DNA of 64,000 nucleotides from NCBI GenBank assembly GCA_033980235.1, contig CM067066.1, positions 31,453,180 to 31,517,179 on the forward strand, read 5' to 3'. The first letter of the stretch is position 1; each line of letters begins with the position of its first letter. The translations under genes and the position numbers were made by a program. The notes beneath the pieces were generated by a model. It saw only the letters and a program-made list of their open reading frames with translations. It was not told the DNA's origin and made no database searches. Shown in pieces: positions 13,701 to 24,250 of this stretch. The stretch comes from Diadema setosum. Its lineage: Eukaryota; Echinodermata; Echinoidea; Diadematoida; Diadematidae.

Positions 13701-16700
13701 CAAGATCGTCTGTGGATTGGTATGTGGTTATCTTATGGGTGTGTGTTGTGTGGAAAGCTTGAATATGGTCTGCACAATGCTGTGTGTGTATGTGACACAT
13801 TCTGTATGTACATTATGACTGCGTGTGTGTGAAGATAGGGAATTCCCTACGTAGAAGGCCAATCACAGCATCAGATTGCCTCACACCTGATAAACGTCAT
13901 GATGATGTCATGTATACATATGGCCGTCCCACCACATTTTCTGCATGTATCAGTGTGCACGCACGCACACACTAACACGTACAACATGCAGTGTTGTATG
14001 TGTGTACAAGACAGTTTTTGGCGCATCAAGCTTTACAATCTCGGAAGATGATACCACAGGCGAAGTAAAGCCTTACCGAAGGCATTTTGCTTTACCTCGC
14101 TATAGCAGGTTTGATTGACGATGTTTTTCTTTGTTTGGAAGTCACAAAATTTATCTCGTTATAGCAGTTATTTCGTTATAGCCGATCTCGCTATAAGAGT
14201 AGCATTTTACATAGACTTGTATGGAAGGAAATTTGGGACCGGGAAAATTTCCTCGTTATAACCAATATCTCGTTATAGCAGTGTTCGTTATACCGAGTTT
14301 CCCCTGTAGGAGGCTGTTGCTGGCCTAAGTCTCTTCCCTGTTAGCAGTACAAGAGTACTACTATTCATGGCTAGAATCATTGCATTTTGTTCCAAAGACC
14401 TTCTCCTCCCCTCACAATAACCATGAGCCCTTCATATAAACATACGGCTGTATTAACAATGTTAACTTAACAGCCATTATTACACAATAATCAAGTAGAC
14501 TTAAATAAATATTGTTGAAGTGGAAATTTTAGGGCATTACGCGCAGACAGAAGCTGTGGCGAAAATAAACGAACGGGAATATATTTACATGCCTTATGTT
14601 CCAGTAAGGCCAAAAAAAAAAATTGTTGCATTGGCGTAACCCGCCCGACCCTAAAAATTCCGCCGACCCCATGTTTTTTTATTATTTTTTTTTGCTATCG
14701 ATATCAAATATCTTGTTGATTGCGATCGCGATCGCACAAACCCGGAAGTGGAAACGGCTCTGGGAATATCGGATGTACGAGGGAGAGATCTAGCGCCTCG
14801 CATAAGCCTTCCTTGATCAGTACGTCATCTGTTTCCAACACGGAGACGTACTCTAACAAGATTTATTCAGTGTATACGTAGCATTCAGACTGCGATGTAT
14901 TGTGCACAGTTTTGCCATAGGTTTCTTATGTGGAGAACTTACACGAATCTGTATATGTGGGACTGTAATAGAGATCGCCGTGTGCGATGAAAAGATCGTA
15001 CATATGGGTCAATTTGCATCTATCTTATCTAAGTCAAAATAGTAAAATATGAAGTGAAAACATTCAGGATAGGGATTTCAACATCTTTAAATTCTGTGAA
15101 GGGGTATAATTCCAGTAATATCGGCCTCATAAATGATTTGTAGAATAGATGAACAGAGCACATTCGGTGCAGCAGTTGTAACTGTTTACTGAGCTGAGCA
15201 CGAGTTTTACAAGTAAAATGCAGGTAGCAAAAAAAAAAAAAAAAAAATCCGCCCGACCGACCCTATTTGAAAATCTCATGTTACGCCAATGCAACAATTT
15301 TTTTTTTTTTGGCCTAATTTATGTCCCGATTCCGCAGAATTAAAAACAAGCAAAATTCATCTTACATGGCTGAGCGCGAAAAATTACTCATGCAAAAATA
15401 TCAACTTTTACAGTACACTTAAATCTGACAAACTAAATGGTAGGACTTTGATCAATGTGGGATGTGGACCGAAAGTAATTCTTCTGATATTTTTGTGTGC
15501 AAACCAATGAGAGAGATGTAAGATGAAGATATCACCATCCCCTCTAATTTGCATACTGTAAAACCTGAAACATTTGGGCATGAAATTTCTCGAACTGGAG
15601 TAGACGGCCTTTTTTGGGGCACGAAACTTTTGCGAATCACCACTGGCATTCCATACATTGTGTAGACAAACACTTTCACAAATTTTGGCTCCTCTTGAAA
15701 CATTTTGCAGTACACAGTTGATACGAAAATCACTGTTCTGTAAAAATATGAACATTCTGTAACCATCTTACTCAAGGGCCCCATTTCACAAAAGATGTTA
15801 GGATAGCAATTCTTGCTGGAATGGCAACTTCCCATAGCAACAGCCAATCAGGAAGCTGGATTGTTGTTGTTACCATGACAATTGCCATTTATGCAAGAGT
15901 TGCTATCGTACAACTTCTTATGAAATGGTGCGCAGGTCCATGTTAGAATAAACTTTTACCATTCTTCATGCTTGCTTTTGACAACCTCCTAATAGAAAAA
16001 AAAACAAACAAATGAATTGGGACTCGTACTAGCTCTCTTGGGCAGTTCTTTGACGGCCTTGGCATTCTCTTGGAGCGCGCGGCGGGCGTAGTGCGCCCCC
16101 AGGTGGTACTTGTGCATGGCGTAGTGGACACAGGTCAGGTTGTTGAAGTACATGACCGAGATGCACTGGCCTGTCTGCCGGTGGTCCAGCCCCTCAGGGG
16201 AGCTGTTCAGCAGCTTGATGGCCTTTCGATTGTTCTGCCGCTCAAACTCAAAGTTGGCCTTCAGGAAGAGGGTGATTGGGGACTGCAAAATTGGAAGGAA
16301 ACAGTCAAGCTCTTACAAGATTTCCTTGAAACATAATTTAGTATGATATCCATACAGAGTTATGCTATCCAGTTGAGAATAACTGAAAAAGAAACACTCA
16401 CACACAACTATGGTGTTACACAATTTTCTACGCTCACAAAAAAAAAACAACAACTCAATGATGGAACAAACTGATGCAAAAATCATAGTGCATAAGATAA
16501 TCTCACTATGGTACATGTATCACCTTCTTCTCTTACTATAAGAATCAACTTTAACACTTTAGATGTCCACTCTACTGTTGTCTCTAAAATGTAATCAGCC
16601 TTTCTCATTCATTATACAAATAAATGTAAACTGTTTCACCTAACAGTAGTAGTAGTGTTCCATGAAATTCCTTTTTTGATTTTCAAAGCACCTTCGCTGT

Positions 16701-19700
16701 CTTCAAGTGGTCAACAAAAAAAGTCTGGATTGCTTTTTGGGCATCTATGCACAGACCAAAATCAAAGAAATGGATTATGCTCACTGCATAACTTTTCACT
16801 TGACATTTATGAGCTTCATTTGTTTGTTTTTTGCATGATATATAAATATGTCTGTATATACTTTACGAGCTGAAATTTTCACGTACAGATATTTTCGCGA
16901 ATTGCTACTTGGAGGACATTTTTGCGTGTTGTTAATTTCGCGGTTCGAGGGTCTAACTGAACTTAGTTATTCGCGCGTTTGTAATTTTCGCGTGTTGTTG
17001 CTTTTGTGGTTCAAGGGCGATTCGCGAAATTCGCGAAAATAAAACCACCGCGAAAATTTCAGCTCGTACAGTATCTCTTTCTTTTTTACTGACCACAGGT
17101 GTGAACATACTTTCATTTTTGCTTCTTGTGTATTATTCAAATGTATGTCCAATTTCAATCATTACTTTGCATACTCTGTTGATAAAATGAAAAAAAAAAG
17201 TTTGATTTGAAATTGAAAATTGAATTGGAACCCCTCAATGTGTTCCATTTTAATGCAGATGATATGAAAAAAAAAGAAAAGTCCCTGCATAAATCTGTAC
17301 AAATACTCACCGCTCCGTTCGAGTTCATCACAGACTTCACTGATTTGATTTCCCTCTTGCACAGCTTCAAAGATTTCAGCTGCAAGTAGCACCTCGTTTT
17401 GAACTGCGGGTAAAGGATAATGATAATTACTGATTAACAACGCTTGTATAGCACAAACACAAAGTGTTGATGTCCCTTGATGAGCTCATGTGAATTACAC
17501 ACATACAAAGATGATTGAAGTGACCTTATTCACTTTCCTTTTAACTAGCCATTGCTATCAAACTTTGTTGTGATTACACAATTTTAGTTGTGTAATAACA
17601 AAATTGTGAAATATTACCCAAAAAGGTATGTCGGAAGAACTGCAATCTCAGAGCATACCTAATGTGATGGTTATGTAATCTTTTTAATTTTTTATAATTG
17701 ATTATATCAATTACACAATTATATTGGGCCATAGCAGTATGCATCGCTGAAGAGTGAATCCTGTGCAGCGAGTTAGTTGCATGCCATTCAATACCACTGC
17801 TATGGCACGATTTGATCATCACATACTTCAGGAATAAAATTCCTGTACTGTGATTGAAATTACTGTACTTATGACCTCAAATTACCCCCAAAACAAATGA
17901 TCGTCCTGACAAATCACGTCAACCAGACAAGTTTCTTGGTGGATCATTTTGATATATTGCAACCAAAGTCCAAACAGTGGGAGATGAATTTTGAGCTCTT
18001 CTTTGAACTATGTTTTGCCTTTAAATTCCCCTCTATCACTATGATTACAGTCACTGATAGAGAAGCCTGAAGAGTTCATTACCTGGTGTACTCTGGCCTT
18101 CACCTTTTCTGTATCCACTGGCCGCCGGTCATCATCCTTGTTGTCCTTTCCCTGATATGTGATCAAAATATTAAAATATTAACTCATGATGTCCACAACA
18201 GTCATGACCTATCAGTCATTGAAAATGACAGAATGGCACAGAAAGGGTAGCTTTACAGCTGTAAGTCCCAGCCAAATATCTGTGAATTACTGTTTCAAGA
18301 CAACTAATGCAATCTGTTTTTCTGCTGCTACAAGGTAAGACTCATACACATATAGCACATACACATTCACACAAATCACACACACATCAAGAAGATTTAC
18401 AAAGAGATATGGTAGTATATGCCCCAATCCACAACAGCCCTAAACACTCTATTTAATACTCTGGTCTCCTTTAGAGTGAAATATCACAGAATGAAATATA
18501 TCTATCGTTGTGTATTTGAGCCCTTATCAAACAGCAAAGCATCTGTATTTCCCTTCCAAAGTCAGCAGCTGAGTCGTCCAGTCATAAAATTGTACTCTAG
18601 CAAGTGACATGTGACAAGTGACTGTATATCGGTAAGTGAATTCATTTTTCATTTATTCATTTTTTATTTAATAATTTTTCATCTAAATAAGATGATTATT
18701 GTATTTCAATTTTTTTAAACTTTATTTTTCCTTTGTTCCTTCTTCTTTCTTTTTTTTTTTTTTAAACTGATGTCTAACCTTGTCTCCAGACTCCTTCTTT
18801 GCTTCACTGCTCTGCATCAGTTTTTCCAGGTAGACCAGGGTGCCGTGGGCCTTGTCTGGTTGCTGGCTGATCAGGTAGCTCTCGATGAGGAGCAAGAGTA
18901 TTCTCATGGCTAGCCACTCCTCTGCAGAGGTAGAATGAAAAGAATGTCATTGGGAAATAGAATCACTGGTAGAAAGGCAGATGGTGCATTACATTGAAGC
19001 AAGACAAATGAAACACATCGGCATAAATGAAATCTAAATACAAAGAGTCTAAATGTAAAAACTTCTATGTCCATTTCTATCAGTTTGAGATATTTGAGAC
19101 TTAATCTGCCGAATAACAAGGAAAATTATGTATGTGATAATCTTCACAAATATTTCTTGTTATGTAGTGAGTGCACTATCACTGAAAATATTTGTTTTTG
19201 TTTATTTGATGACGACCTTACTTTAAACTAGAAATGTCGCTACAGCGACTGGTTATACCCCCGCCAAACAACATTTCAGATGAGCTTTGGTCAAAACAAC
19301 ATTTGATAAGCTTTGGTCAAAAAACTGAGGAAGTAGTTAAATCCGCAAGATCTTTCCTTGATCTTCTGCCATTAATATGCCATTACCATGGCAACGTACT
19401 TTCGGGTACTGTCGAAAAATGTGTCTTGCACATCTACAACCAAAGGCACACATCTGTACCAAGTTTCATGGAAATTGGGCAAAAACTGAGGAAGTAGTTT
19501 GCAACACAAAATTTTCCATCATTTTGGCTCATAATATGTGAGCTGTTACCATGGCAACATACTTTTTGTCACTGTCAAGAAATGTGTCATGCTGACCTGT
19601 ATCCTAAGACAAACATTCAATATGAATTCCATGAGAATTGGAAGAACACTGATGAAGCAGTTTTGCCATGAAGCATTTTGCCCTATATTTTACCAATAAC

Positions 19701-22700
19701 ATGCCGTTACCATGGCAACGCACTTTTTGCCACTGCGGAAATATGTGTCTTGCACATTAACATATTCAGATGAACATCTGTACCTAATTTCATAAAAATT
19801 GATCAAAAACTGTGGGAGGAGTTCGCGACGCAAGATTTGTACCCATTTTTGCCCATAATATGCCGTTACCATGGCAACGTACTTTTGGGTACTGTCACAA
19901 AATACGTCTTGCACATCTACAACCCAAGGCACACATCTGTGCCAAGTTTTATGGGAATCGGTTGAAAACTGAGGAAGTAGTTCGCGACGCAAGATTTGCA
20001 ACGGACCGACCGCCCGACCGACCGCCCGACCGACCGCCCGACCGCCCGACCGTACGCTGATTCCTATATACCCCCTTCAAACTTCGTTTGGCGGGGGTAT
20101 AAAAAAAATGGAAATGGAGTACATCGGTTTTCATATTCAAACTCATCACCTGTAGGAAATGCAATAGACAAAGAATAGCAGGAAAATGTCATAAAAAATG
20201 CTCTTTATATATATATTTTTTTCTTGCATTGAAAGGATATGAACAAAGGAAATGGGACTTCAATAAACTCAGTGAAACATCACCATGCTCACTGATATGC
20301 CTAAGCATTGCAGTCACTTACCCTGAATTACATCATGAATAGAACAGTTTTGATGACACTGCTGCAAATGTGAGAATATGATCAACAAATTTCTTAAATT
20401 TTAACATACCGTATTCGCTGGCGATAAGGCCGCAGCGCCGAACAAGCCGCATCCTGACTTTGGTGATAAAAAACAGACACAAAAAAAAAACATCAGAGGG
20501 ATTTTGTTCTGATCAAAATTTTATTACTTTTCCACATTAGTTTTGACAAGGAACTTTGTTATTTGCACGTTTCCAAGTGATTTTTAACAATTATTTATGT
20601 TTGCTTTATCATAAGCTTTTCCGGTTGATGCAAACTGCATGTCAGGATTTTGAATGATATTTCTGTGTGTAGGACCCTGATGCGAAGAATGACTGAGTGT
20701 GTGTACACTCACAAGCATTATTCAACAGCCTAGTACTGGTTTGTCTTCATTAACACATACTGTAGGCCTACTATTCATGGTCGAATATCGCATGAGATAA
20801 TGCTACTGATGTGTGCAGGAATTGTAGTCGCCGCTACACCAATTTACAATCGCGCTGTGCTTTCTTTTGGAGACTTTTAAAAAAATGTCCTCAGAATCGG
20901 CACCAGCGATAGTAATAAGTCGGTCATGGAGAAAAAAAAAACCCAACAACACACAAACATGTTGTCACTTGACTGCAGAACATAGCATTGTTTGTAAGAC
21001 TGATTAATTCAGTGGTTGATCCCATCGCGTTGCTCATCGGCACATTGCATAGTCCAATGTGATTATGCATGCTGGTTAGGCAGGTGATATCTGAGTTGGA
21101 AAGAAAATAATTTGCTTGTGCTGGCATACAGGACGCACCCCGACTTTACTGCTTTATTTTCGCTAAAAATAGCGCGGCCTTATCGCCGGCAAATACAGTA
21201 TGTGACTTCTTGACACTCATCAAACTTTTTCCAATTATTTTTTGCTGTATTACTCGTTGAACTCATACTGAAGACTGAAGTTTGCATTATTACACAAGGA
21301 GCCAATTTGAAGATTTGATGTGTGCTCTGACTTTGATTTGATCACAGTTTGACAGATTTAATATCAAAAACTTCTTTCATTTCCCCGCAAATTATGTCAA
21401 ATAGTATTGAGAGACAATGAATATCTGTTACATTTTAGTGTAATATTACACTCTGAAGGTAATCCAATGTCACATATCAGGGGCATTGGCTCTTTATCCT
21501 ATCAAACAGTTTACTGCATGCTAACATCAACCCTCACATTTCCTGTTGGGACATTTCCTGTTTTGATATGTTGTGATCCAACTGTTTACTCCGGTGGTGA
21601 ACTCTTGTGCATTGCTTTTCTGGTTTCAGTTAACAAGACATCTCTGTGTGTGAGTGTGTGTGTGTGTGAAAGAACAAATAGCACAAACTCCAGGGCTCAC
21701 CCAGAGGTTCGATGACCTGGAAGAGCTTCTCCAAGATGCGGATCGCCTGGTGATGTTGCCGAAGATGATGGAGGAGGACAGCGTTGTTGAAGAAAAAGAT
21801 GGCCTGGTCTGCATCCTCTAGTGTCTCAATTTGTTCCAGGTCAATATGAACCTTTAGTGAAGACAAACACAAACAAACAAACAAACAAACAAACAAAAAA
21901 GGAAGGTCAAAAGGATTTGATAATCCAATTACTGATATGACATACCAATACAGGCACATTGTTCCGAATTGACAGAAGTTTGCCAGTGTGCTTTGGCATC
22001 AATGCCATATTGTTCTTTTTTTTCCTTCTCCAAACTCAATATATATATATGAGTCCTAAATAACATGAACAGAACAAATAGAATGGACACACTGTGCAGC
22101 CCTGCATCTCAACCAGTGGGCCATGAATTTCTTGCAGGTGGGCCGTGATGTTAACTAGAAATAAGATAAAACAGATTCATATTTGATCTAACTATGAGTC
22201 TCTAAAAAAAGAAAAAAAAAATGTGGGAGCTCAAGTAGACCTCAGGTTGAAAAGAGTTGAGAAGCACTCCAGTACAGTATATGAATATATATTACATTTG
22301 ACTGGGGAAGTCATACTGTCGAATAACTGTTTGATATACAGGCCTATTCATGTTGGGCTGCAGAGAGCCTGGAACAGCTTTGAACATTGGCACACATATA
22401 ACTGACCAATCAAAATTTTCAACCCTTCTTTCCTAAAAAACTAAAATCTTTGTCACTGCTGTTGTTGTTTAGTTCAAACGACATGCATCTATTTTGAAAT
22501 CCTCTGACACAGCTTACATGTAGAAGGGTGAGATGCTGCCTTCAACATTTAAGGCTCTTTACAAGGCAAGAATTTACCTGATTACACACTTGGCCAAGGC
22601 GGCGCCTGAAGTCATCCACATTCCGGCATCCTGACTGGTAGAAGAGGGCAACAGCAAGGTTGTGCTGGACCTTGGGGTCCGTCGGACGCATGGATGCCAG

Positions 22701-22871
22701 TTTGCGAGCCTGCTCCACACACCCATTGTAGTTGCCTGCCTCAAAGTGGCTGTGGGCTGCTGTTGCCACCTCCTTCTCCTCAGCAGTAATGACTGGGCTG
22801 GACAGTGGTGGAGGCGACTCTGATCGCTTGTTGCTGGCATCCTGTTGATCACGAGATTCCTTGTCGGCCAT
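4543..22871 (-). CDS. CNOT10: CNOT10, CCR4-NOT transcription complex subunit 10 (whole gene, 14 coding exons)
   Basis: Complete gene assembled by eye from exons at 22871-22578, 21851-21701, 18921-18779, 18151-18083, 17403-17311, 16282-16030, 13374-13184, 12585-12461, 10631-10461, 9989-9801, 9184-9057, 8710-8469, 7953-7878 and 4763-4543. All junctions are GT-AG and all phases close: 2346 nt, 781 residues plus TAG. Human CNOT10 is about 744 residues. Recognition rests on conserved stretches such as [35 protein letters not shown] and YDKAR/WDKAR-type helices, in the family's order. CNOT10 is a TPR alpha-solenoid protein. With CNOT11 it forms a module that docks on the N-terminal part of the CNOT1 scaffold in the cytoplasmic deadenylase complex (family knowledge). 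The start ATG has A at -3 and G at +4 and lies just inside a spliced leader (AAG acceptor at 22878-22880). Introns carry many MITEs and three-part Helitron-like repeats. The gene diverges from ANKRD27, 12.8 kb away. I am very confident of identity; individual splice sites are predictions. Confidence 0.95.
4885..5043. mobile_element. Short MITE, family M1 copy 2, in CNOT10 intron 13
   Basis: Imperfect fold-back, with GGGTCCCATTTCATGAAAG at the left and CTTTATGAAATGGGGCCC at the right. The interior (AGCAACTCTTGCT, then AGCAAGAGTTGACATCATAT) is also self-complementary. About 160 bp. Confidence 0.85.
5258..7727 (-). mobile_element. Helitron-derived (HINE/DINE-1-like) element A, split by a TTAA insertion
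   Basis: Read on the minus strand it begins with the hairpin TATGCCTCCACC...GAGGCAT. A GTCC-rich microsatellite (about 7634-7680) and internal blocks with TGACCTTTGACC follow. It ends in the stem-loop GTCGCTGTAGCGATATAT and CTAG at 5261-5258. It is colinear with element B at 11022-12064 except for a 1.47 kb insertion at 5805-7271. It lies wholly within CNOT10 intron 13. Structural features are seen; the Helitron/HINE assignment is inference. Confidence 0.65.
5805..7271. mobile_element. piggyBac-like non-autonomous element, TTAA target-site duplication
   Basis: Flanked by TTAA at 5801-5804 and 7272-7275. Termini are CCCTATCTCTGTCAC and, inverted, CCCTATCTGTGTCAC. The uninterrupted target (single TTAA) is present at 11587-11590 in sister repeat B. 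It has no transposase ORF. Inside are two copies of a 19 bp palindrome (7196-7214, 7239-7257) and a ~325 bp segment (6695-7020) that also occurs inverted at 14881-15205. Confidence 0.85.
7878..7953 (-). CDS. CNOT10: CNOT10 coding exon 13 (residues 684-708)
   Basis: A small exon found by frame need: exon 12 ends in phase 0 and exon 14 starts in phase 2. Acceptor TGCTCTAG|GGT, donor ACTG|GTGAGT. It reads [20 protein letters not shown] followed by LELHT, matching human [21 protein letters not shown]. It is only 76 nt and easy to miss automatically. Confidence 0.9.
8220..8468. other. CNOT10 intron 12 remainder
   Basis: Intron sequence between exon 13 (7953) and exon 12 (8469). Nothing beyond poly-A/T runs. 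Confidence 0.5.
8469..8710 (-). CDS. CNOT10: CNOT10 coding exon 12 (residues 603-683)
   Basis: Acceptor TTGCCAG|GT, donor CAG|GTATGG. The first half (about residues 603-642) is a low-complexity Gly/Asn/Glu/Lys linker. The second half, [20 protein letters not shown] and [12 protein letters not shown], matches human YPSSVNSARTVMLFNLGSAY and LRSEYDKARKCL. GC is high relative to the introns. Confidence 0.94.
9057..9184 (-). CDS. CNOT10: CNOT10 coding exon 11 (residues 560-602)
   Basis: Acceptor CTGGCAG|G, donor TTTG|GTAATT. It encodes [20 protein letters not shown] and then the linker [20 protein letters not shown], matching human [20 protein letters not shown] and HLNPENVTDVSLG. Confidence 0.94.
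9801..9989 (-). CDS. CNOT10: CNOT10 coding exon 10 (residues 497-559)
   Basis: Acceptor CTCCCAG|C, donor CTGCA|GTAAGC. After a Pro-rich start it reads [20 protein letters not shown] and ends QPKLSGSL, matching human [21 protein letters not shown] and [11 protein letters not shown]-type helical hairpins. Confidence 0.94.
10461..10631 (-). CDS. CNOT10: CNOT10 coding exon 9 (residues 440-496)
   Basis: Acceptor TTTCTAG|C, donor GCAAA|GTGAGA, phase 2 to phase 2. It encodes [20 protein letters not shown], matching human [20 protein letters not shown]. A Ser/Thr-rich, probably disordered linker (about residues 470-496) follows. Confidence 0.92.
10880..12125. mobile_element. MITE with TACTGTAAAAC termini, host of Helitron-like element B
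   Basis: Left end TACTGTAAAACGAGGAATTT near 10880; right end ATATCATGTTTTACAGTA near 12122. The interior is split by element B. Related CTGTAAAA ends occur at 15415, 15555, 3900 and 55400. Confidence 0.55.
11022..12064 (-). mobile_element. Helitron-derived (HINE/DINE-1-like) element B, uninterrupted
   Basis: On the minus strand: 5' hairpin TATGCCTCCG...CGGAGGCAT (12060-12027), GTCC microsatellite (about 12014-11944), ~150 bp repeated blocks with a TGACCTTTGACC core, the 3' stem-loop GTCGCCGTAGCGATATAT and terminal CTAG (11025-11022). It lies in CNOT10 intron 8. It has no ORF with homology I recognise; long ORFs read the GGAC microsatellite. Confidence 0.65.
12461..12585 (-). CDS. CNOT10: CNOT10 coding exon 8 (residues 399-439)
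   Basis: Begins [11 protein letters not shown] and carries [20 protein letters not shown], matching human VQSIVGQGYHRKIVLAS. Donor AACAG|GTATGA (phase 2). The acceptor GCGAAG|AAT is less typical than CAG; it was chosen because it preserves frame. The GACAG|CAC alternative does not. Confidence 0.85.
13184..13374 (-). CDS. CNOT10: CNOT10 coding exon 7 (residues 335-398)
   Basis: Acceptor CTTTCAG|AT finishes a split Asn codon. It contains [20 protein letters not shown] and [18 protein letters not shown], near-identical to vertebrate CNOT10. The donor chosen is CCG|GTGGGT because it keeps phase 0 with exon 8. A GTAAAA site 4 nt further on would break the frame. Confidence 0.93.
13406..14306. mobile_element. 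pogo/Tigger-like MITE, TA target-site duplication
   Basis: TA|CAGTGGAAACTCGATATAAC at the left and, inverted, TA|CAGGGGAAACTCGGTATAAC at the right. The subterminal motif CTCGTTATAGCCGATATCTC recurs near both ends. 901 bp, no transposase. In CNOT10 intron 6. The pogo-type assignment comes from TIR style and TA target. Confidence 0.75.
14608..15314. mobile_element. PIF/Harbinger-like MITE, TAA target-site duplication
   Basis: Flanked by TAA at 14605-14607 and 15315-15317. TIRs start GGCCAAAA and continue ATTGTTGCATTGGCGTAAC; the poly-A lengths differ. 707 bp, no ORF. It carries the 325 bp segment shared with the piggyBac-like element and is itself inserted in an older CTGTAAAA-ended repeat (about 14500-15418). 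Confidence 0.8.
15776..15932. mobile_element. Short MITE, family M1 copy 3, in CNOT10 intron 6
   Basis: Same ends (GGGCCCCATTTCACAAAAG and TTATGAAATGG) and the same central CAGCCAATCAGGAAGCTGGA as the other two copies. Confidence 0.85.
16030..16282 (-). CDS. CNOT10: CNOT10 coding exon 6 (residues 251-334)
   Basis: Acceptor TTTTGCAG|TCC; donor GCTA|GTACGA, ending in phase 1. It encodes the TPR block [20 protein letters not shown] to [16 protein letters not shown]. It aligns well with the human segment [20 protein letters not shown] to KKALQEN. GC content is clearly higher than in the flanking introns. Confidence 0.94.
16859..17073. mobile_element. Small fold-back MITE, TACGAGCTGAAATTTTC termini
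   Basis: Left TACGAGCTGAAATTTTCACG; right, inverted, TACGAGCTGAAATTTTCGCG. The interior is rich in TTCGCG/CGCGAA. CNOT10 intron 5. Confidence 0.8.
17311..17403 (-). CDS. CNOT10: CNOT10 coding exon 5 (residues 220-250)
   Basis: Acceptor CCGCAG|TTC and donor GCG|GTGAGT. It contains [20 protein letters not shown], one of the most family-diagnostic segments (human [17 protein letters not shown]). Phase 0 on both sides. Confidence 0.94.
18083..18151 (-). CDS. CNOT10: CNOT10 coding exon 4 (residues 197-219)
   Basis: A 69 nt exon between ATATCAG|GG and CAG|GTAATG. It encodes a very acidic/basic linker ([20 protein letters not shown]) followed by VHQ, equivalent to the human linker that ends KIHQ. 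Phase 0 on both sides, so skipping it would keep the frame. Confidence 0.88.
18779..18921 (-). CDS. CNOT10: CNOT10 coding exon 3 (residues 149-196)
   Basis: Acceptor CTCTGCAG|AG completes the split Glu codon. The exon reads [20 protein letters not shown] and on to KKESGDK, with donor AAG|GTTAGA. It fits the human segment after IEPFEE. The acceptor has a short pyrimidine tract. Confidence 0.92.
19228..20103 (-). mobile_element. Helitron-derived (HINE/DINE-1-like) element C
   Basis: On the minus strand: 5' hairpin TATACCCCCGCCAAAC...GTTTGAAGGGGGTATA, GTCG microsatellite (about 20050-19997), four ~160 bp repeats each holding a TTACCATGGCAAC core (19384, 19549, 19707, 19865), then the stem-loop GTCGCTGTAGCGAC, ATTT and CTAG. 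In CNOT10 intron 2. Confidence 0.68.
20409..21198. mobile_element. TA-flanked MITE with GCGATAAGGCCGC termini
   Basis: TA|CCGTATTCGCTGGCGATAAG at the left and, inverted, TA|CTGTATTTGCCGGCGATAAG at the right. 790 bp, no transposase. In CNOT10 intron 2. Confidence 0.78.
21701..21851 (-). CDS. CNOT10: CNOT10 coding exon 2 (residues 99-148)
   Basis: Acceptor CTAAAG|GTT and donor CTGG|GTGAGC. It encodes helices including [20 protein letters not shown] and ends IEPL, matching the human region around NQAVILYHLRQY and IEPF. It ends in phase 1. An (AC)n tract lies just outside the donor at about 21640-21668. Confidence 0.93.
22578..22871 (-). CDS. CNOT10: CNOT10 coding exon 1 (residues 1-98)
   Basis: Starts with [10 protein letters not shown] and ends at VCNQ with donor CAG|GTAAAT. 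A charged, Ser/Pro-rich N-terminus of about 30 residues precedes the first TPR-like helices ([20 protein letters not shown]). The stretch aligns with human CNOT10 from its start to LKNQ. It ends in phase 0. Confidence 0.93.
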
Positions 22872-23289
22872 TGTCTACTTGGGGAAAAAAATGTCCTGGG
22901 CTGGAGAAAACAACAGGAATATTCATACAGGTATTTTGCTGTTCGCACACAGATTTGGAGTAACACTTTCCCACAATTTCACTCTGGTCTAAAACATGTC
23001 ATAAATGCAAATGTAATGTACACAAAAAGTAAATACAGTAACACGTACATGTAGATAACACCAGCTTAGTGATTTATAATGCTTTTGGCACCTCTGGAGC
23101 AAAGGCACAATCTTTCTTTCAATATACAGCTGTACAAGCGCATTTGGGGAAGCCCATTAGTAACTTTCCCTTCAATTGACAACATCCAATGCAATGCAGG
23201 TTTTCTATCTCTATTCTTATATCAAACCCTACATCTTGACCCTAATGTTCAAATAAATATTTTTTCAAACATATGTGCAACTACAGGGC

Positions 23290-24250
23290 TGCACACTAAC
23301 CCTTTTTTTTTCTACTGGTCCTATGAGTCCCTGTCCCTGCCAGGGGGCGGTACTTGGTCCCCTGATGTTCCTACTCTACATCAATAACATAGGCGAACGT
23401 CTTGAGCACAGAGACAAGCACCAAGCTGTTCACATATGATTGCCTTCTTTTCGACCCATACACAACCTTGATGACCAAACCCAACTCCAGAATTAAGGGC
23501 CTAGATGTTCTCAAAGACTGGGCCACTTCTTGGCAGAGGAGTTTCAACCCCTCCATATGCCAAACAATTCATGTTACAAGAAGCAGAAATCCTGTCAGTC
23601 ATAGACATATATACACCTACTTGGGGATATTTTGCTCTCCAATGATATGTGATGGAACCTCACATCAGCCATGTTGTTAAGGATCAATTCAGACATAGAA
23701 ACCTGTCAGGGTGTGACTCCCTGGTGTGAAGACAGCTGCCTACACTACACAGTTCTCATCTATTCCAATTTCCATGCTTGAATATGCTGTATCCGTATGG
23801 ACCCGCACCAATCCAACCTCATACATAGGCTAGCTACGCACAAAATGGTTTAGAGGTGAGCAGCACGTATGGTCTACCTGTGACTACATATGTACCCACC
23901 GCATCACAAATGTAAGCCTATTCTTTATAACAATCTGAACTTCCCTGGATTGCCCCCCACCCTTAAAAAAAAAAAGAAGGAAAATAAGCAGGCTGTCTCT
24001 GTTCTATAAAGGCACTCCAACAGGAAGCTGCTGTTAATATGTCACCCTACAAATACGTCAATATGTGAACAGTGAAACACCCAAGAAAAAAAGAGACTTG
24101 ACTCGATGCACCCCCTTAATGGCAATGCTGAATGAAAGCCTAAATAGTTTCTCCCTTGCTTGAACTATCTATCAGACTATGACTAAGTAAGACTGGAACT
24201 GCCTACCCCCTGAAACCAAAAACATAATCACAACTCTCTAATGGAGTAAT
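23290..24250 (+). pseudogene. Non-LTR retrotransposon (LINE) reverse-transcriptase remnant
   Basis: Several frame-shifted stretches read as a LINE RT: QGAVLGPLMFLLYINNIGER at about 23338-23397 (the QGSVLGPLLFLLYINDL motif), KLFTYDCLLF at about 23423-23452 (FADD box, altered) and SWQRSFNPSICQTIHVTRSR (WQMxFNPSKC block). A decayed C-terminal part then reads LEYAVSVWDPHQ-like at about 23780-23815. Stops and shifts make it inactive. CR1/Jockey-type by motif; no intact ORF. Confidence 0.8.
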
